This document shows, piece after piece, positions 5,076-6,451 of a stretch of 6,451 bases of DNA. Positions within the stretch are counted from its first letter, which is position 1, and every line of letters begins with the position of its first letter. This DNA comes from an uncultured Bacillota bacterium. GTDB lineage: Bacteria; Bacillota_I; Bacilli_A; RF39; UBA660. Under the pieces are notes generated by a model that saw only the letters and a list, made by a program, of their open reading frames with translations, was not told the DNA's origin and did not search any database. The DNA is taken from NCBI GenBank assembly GCA_947383065.1, contig CANDCB010000058.1:1-6451 (forward strand), given 5' to 3'. Made by a program: the position numbers and the translations under genes.

Positions 5076-6451
5076 ATGAAAAGAAATGAAGTAGATAGAA
5101 GTAAATTAAGCCCCGGAATGAAACAATACATGGAAATTAAAGATCAATACCCAGAAGAATTATTATTTTTTCGTTTAGGCGATTTCTATGAATTGTTTTT
5201 TGAAGATGGAATATTATGTAGTCGTGAATTGGAATTAACTTTAACAAGTAAAAACGCTGGCTTAGAAGAACGTGTCCCTATGTGTGGTGTTCCTTTTCAT
5301 AGCGTTAAACCCTATATTGAAAAACTAGTAAGTAAAGGCTATAAAGTAGCAATATGTGAGCAATTAGAAAATCCCGCAACAACTAAAGGTATGGTTAAAA
5401 GGGGAGTCGTTCAAGTAATAAGTAAAGGAACTGTTGTTGACTATGAAATGCTTAATGATTACGACAACAATTATATTGGCAGTATACTAGATTTCACTAA
5501 TATTTATACAATAACTTATAGTGATATTTCAACAGGGGCACTTTATATAACAGAAATACCTAAAAATGAAGATAAATTAATTAATACTGTTTTGAGTTTA
5601 AATCTAAAAGAAGTCATATTTCAAGATACTAAAAATACCGATTTAATTAATTTATTTAAAAATACTTATGGTATTGAAGTAAGTATAAGTAGCGAATACT
5701 TAGAAGACAAGTATTCAAATCTTTATAAAGATATTAAAGAAATGCGTCATATATTAGGTATTAAACATATTTTATATTACTTAGTAGTAAAGCAATTAAA
5801 AGAGCTAGATCATATTGACCATGTTCAAATAGTGTATCAAGATGAATTTTTAGAGATGGACGTCCATACTGTTAGAAATCTTGAATTATTTGAAACATTA
5901 AGATTAAAAGAGCGAACATATAGCTTAATTTGGCTACTCGATAAAACAAAAACCGCAATGGGCAGTCGCTGTTTAAAAAATTGGTTAGCAAACCCTTTAA
6001 AAGAAAAAAAAGCTATCGAGAAAAGATACGATATGATTGAATCTTTAAGAAAAGAATTTATTATAAAAGATGAATTAGTAGAAGAATTAGATAATGTCTA
6101 TGATTTAGAGCGCCTTTGTGGCAAAGTAGTATGTGGTAATTTAAATGCTCGAGATGTCTTACAAATTAAAAAGAGCTTAGAAGTATTACCTAGTATAAGT
6201 AAAAATTTAGCAAAATTAGGTTTTGATTATCAACTTTGTGACGAAAGTAATTTATATCAATTACTTGATGAAGCAATTTACGAAACCCCACCAATCGGTT
6301 TAAAAGAAGGATATTTAATCAAAGATGGCTATAACGAAGAATTAGACGAACTTAAAAGTATTAGAAGTGGTGGTAAAGACTTTATAGCTAGCTTAGAAGA
6401 ACAAGAAAGACAAAGAACTGGTATTAAAACTTTAAAATTCGGCTATACAAA
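5076..6451 (+). CDS. mutS: DNA mismatch repair protein MutS (N-terminal part, cut by window edge)
   Basis: MutS binds mismatched or looped bases in newly made DNA and recruits MutL. The window shows 458 codons of a protein that is usually about 850-900 residues; the ATPase domain lies off the right end. The mismatch-recognition domain is clear: GDFYELF at 35-41 contains the F-x-E motif (Phe37, Glu39) that stacks on the mismatch, followed by VPMCGVPFHS and KVAICEQLENP blocks typical of MutS domain I. The connector domain follows, and the core/lever domain includes LRLKERTYSLIWLLDKTKTAMGSR, LKNWLANPL and GLKEGYLIKDGYNEELD, all characteristic. The visible end (TLKFGYT) stands where the family continues into the VFGYYIEV motif. 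The ATG at 5076 is chosen because the nearby ATGs at 5061 and 5069 run into stops; the ribosome site is a weak GTGAT at 5066-5070. The frame is intact throughout. It appears to be transcribed separately from the sortase pair. Confidence 0.97.
   Translation, partial: MKRNEVDRSKLSPGMKQYMEIKDQYPEELLFFRLGDFYELFFEDGILCSRELELTLTSKNAGLEERVPMCGVPFHSVKPYIEKLVSKGYKVAICEQLENPATTKGMVKRGVVQVISKGTVVDYEMLNDYDNNYIGSILDFTNIYTITYSDISTGALYITEIPKNEDKLINTVLSLNLKEVIFQDTKNTDLINLFKNTYGIEVSISSEYLEDKYSNLYKDIKEMRHILGIKHILYYLVVKQLKELDHIDHVQIVYQDEFLEMDVHTVRNLELFETLRLKERTYSLIWLLDKTKTAMGSRCLKNWLANPLKEKKAIEKRYDMIESLRKEFIIKDELVEELDNVYDLERLCGKVVCGNLNARDVLQIKKSLEVLPSISKNLAKLGFDYQLCDESNLYQLLDEAIYETPPIGLKEGYLIKDGYNEELDELKSIRSGGKDFIASLEEQERQRTGIKTLKFGYT

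Noticed and set aside
1..6451. Mycoplasma-type genetic code (TGA as Trp), suggested by the extreme AT content
   Set aside because: All Trp codons seen are TGG and no gene contains in-frame TGA; an AT-biased genome with that code would mostly use TGA for Trp.
1..6451. tRNA/rRNA genes, CRISPR repeats, insertion sequences, attachment sites
   Set aside because: Nearly all of the window is accounted for by coding sequence, and the gaps (145, 60, 90, 13 and 72 bases) show no cloverleaf, spaced repeats or terminal inverted repeats.

Overview
The window comes from a very AT-rich, low-GC Gram-positive bacterium, most likely an uncultured gut-type member of the Bacilli or a related Firmicutes lineage. 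The evidence is strong A/T bias at third codon positions, strong GGAGG/GGTGAT ribosome binding sites, a peptidoglycan-synthesis gene set, a class B sortase and a Gram-positive-style secreted protein. Every tryptophan in the five CDSs and the PBP fragment is TGG and there is no in-frame TGA, so the standard genetic code (not the mycoplasma code) is the natural reading.

Layout. Bases 1-645 (minus strand) hold the first 215 codons of a class B penicillin-binding protein that closely resembles SpoVD. A 145-base divergent intergenic region follows, with a good sigma-A-type promoter facing right. On the plus strand come a D,D-carboxypeptidase of the DacA/PBP5 type (791-1990) and, 60 bases on, a SEDS glycosyltransferase of the FtsW/SpoVE type (2051-3130). 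Next is an independently promoted pair: an unrecognised secreted protein (3221-4249) and, 13 bases after it, a class B sortase (4263-5003). The pair is closed by a hairpin/T-run terminator. After a short spacer with an extended -10 promoter, the DNA mismatch-repair gene mutS begins at 5076 and runs off the right end with 458 codons visible.

How the genes fit together. The left half is a cell-wall module: a transpeptidase (class B PBP), its probable SEDS glycan polymerase partner, and a carboxypeptidase that trims pentapeptides. Resemblance of the PBP and the SEDS protein to SpoVD and SpoVE hints at a spore-cortex or division role, but the sequence alone cannot separate these. The middle pair is a surface-protein module whose secreted member has no sorting signal that I can find. 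mutS is an unrelated housekeeping gene.

The points most worth a second look are the sortase, which keeps its catalytic His and Cys but has Tyr where the family has its active-site Arg; the unknown cysteine-containing secreted protein paired with it; and the DacA-like enzyme, whose SxN motif reads SGA. I found no RNA genes, mobile elements, CRISPR arrays or long repeats.
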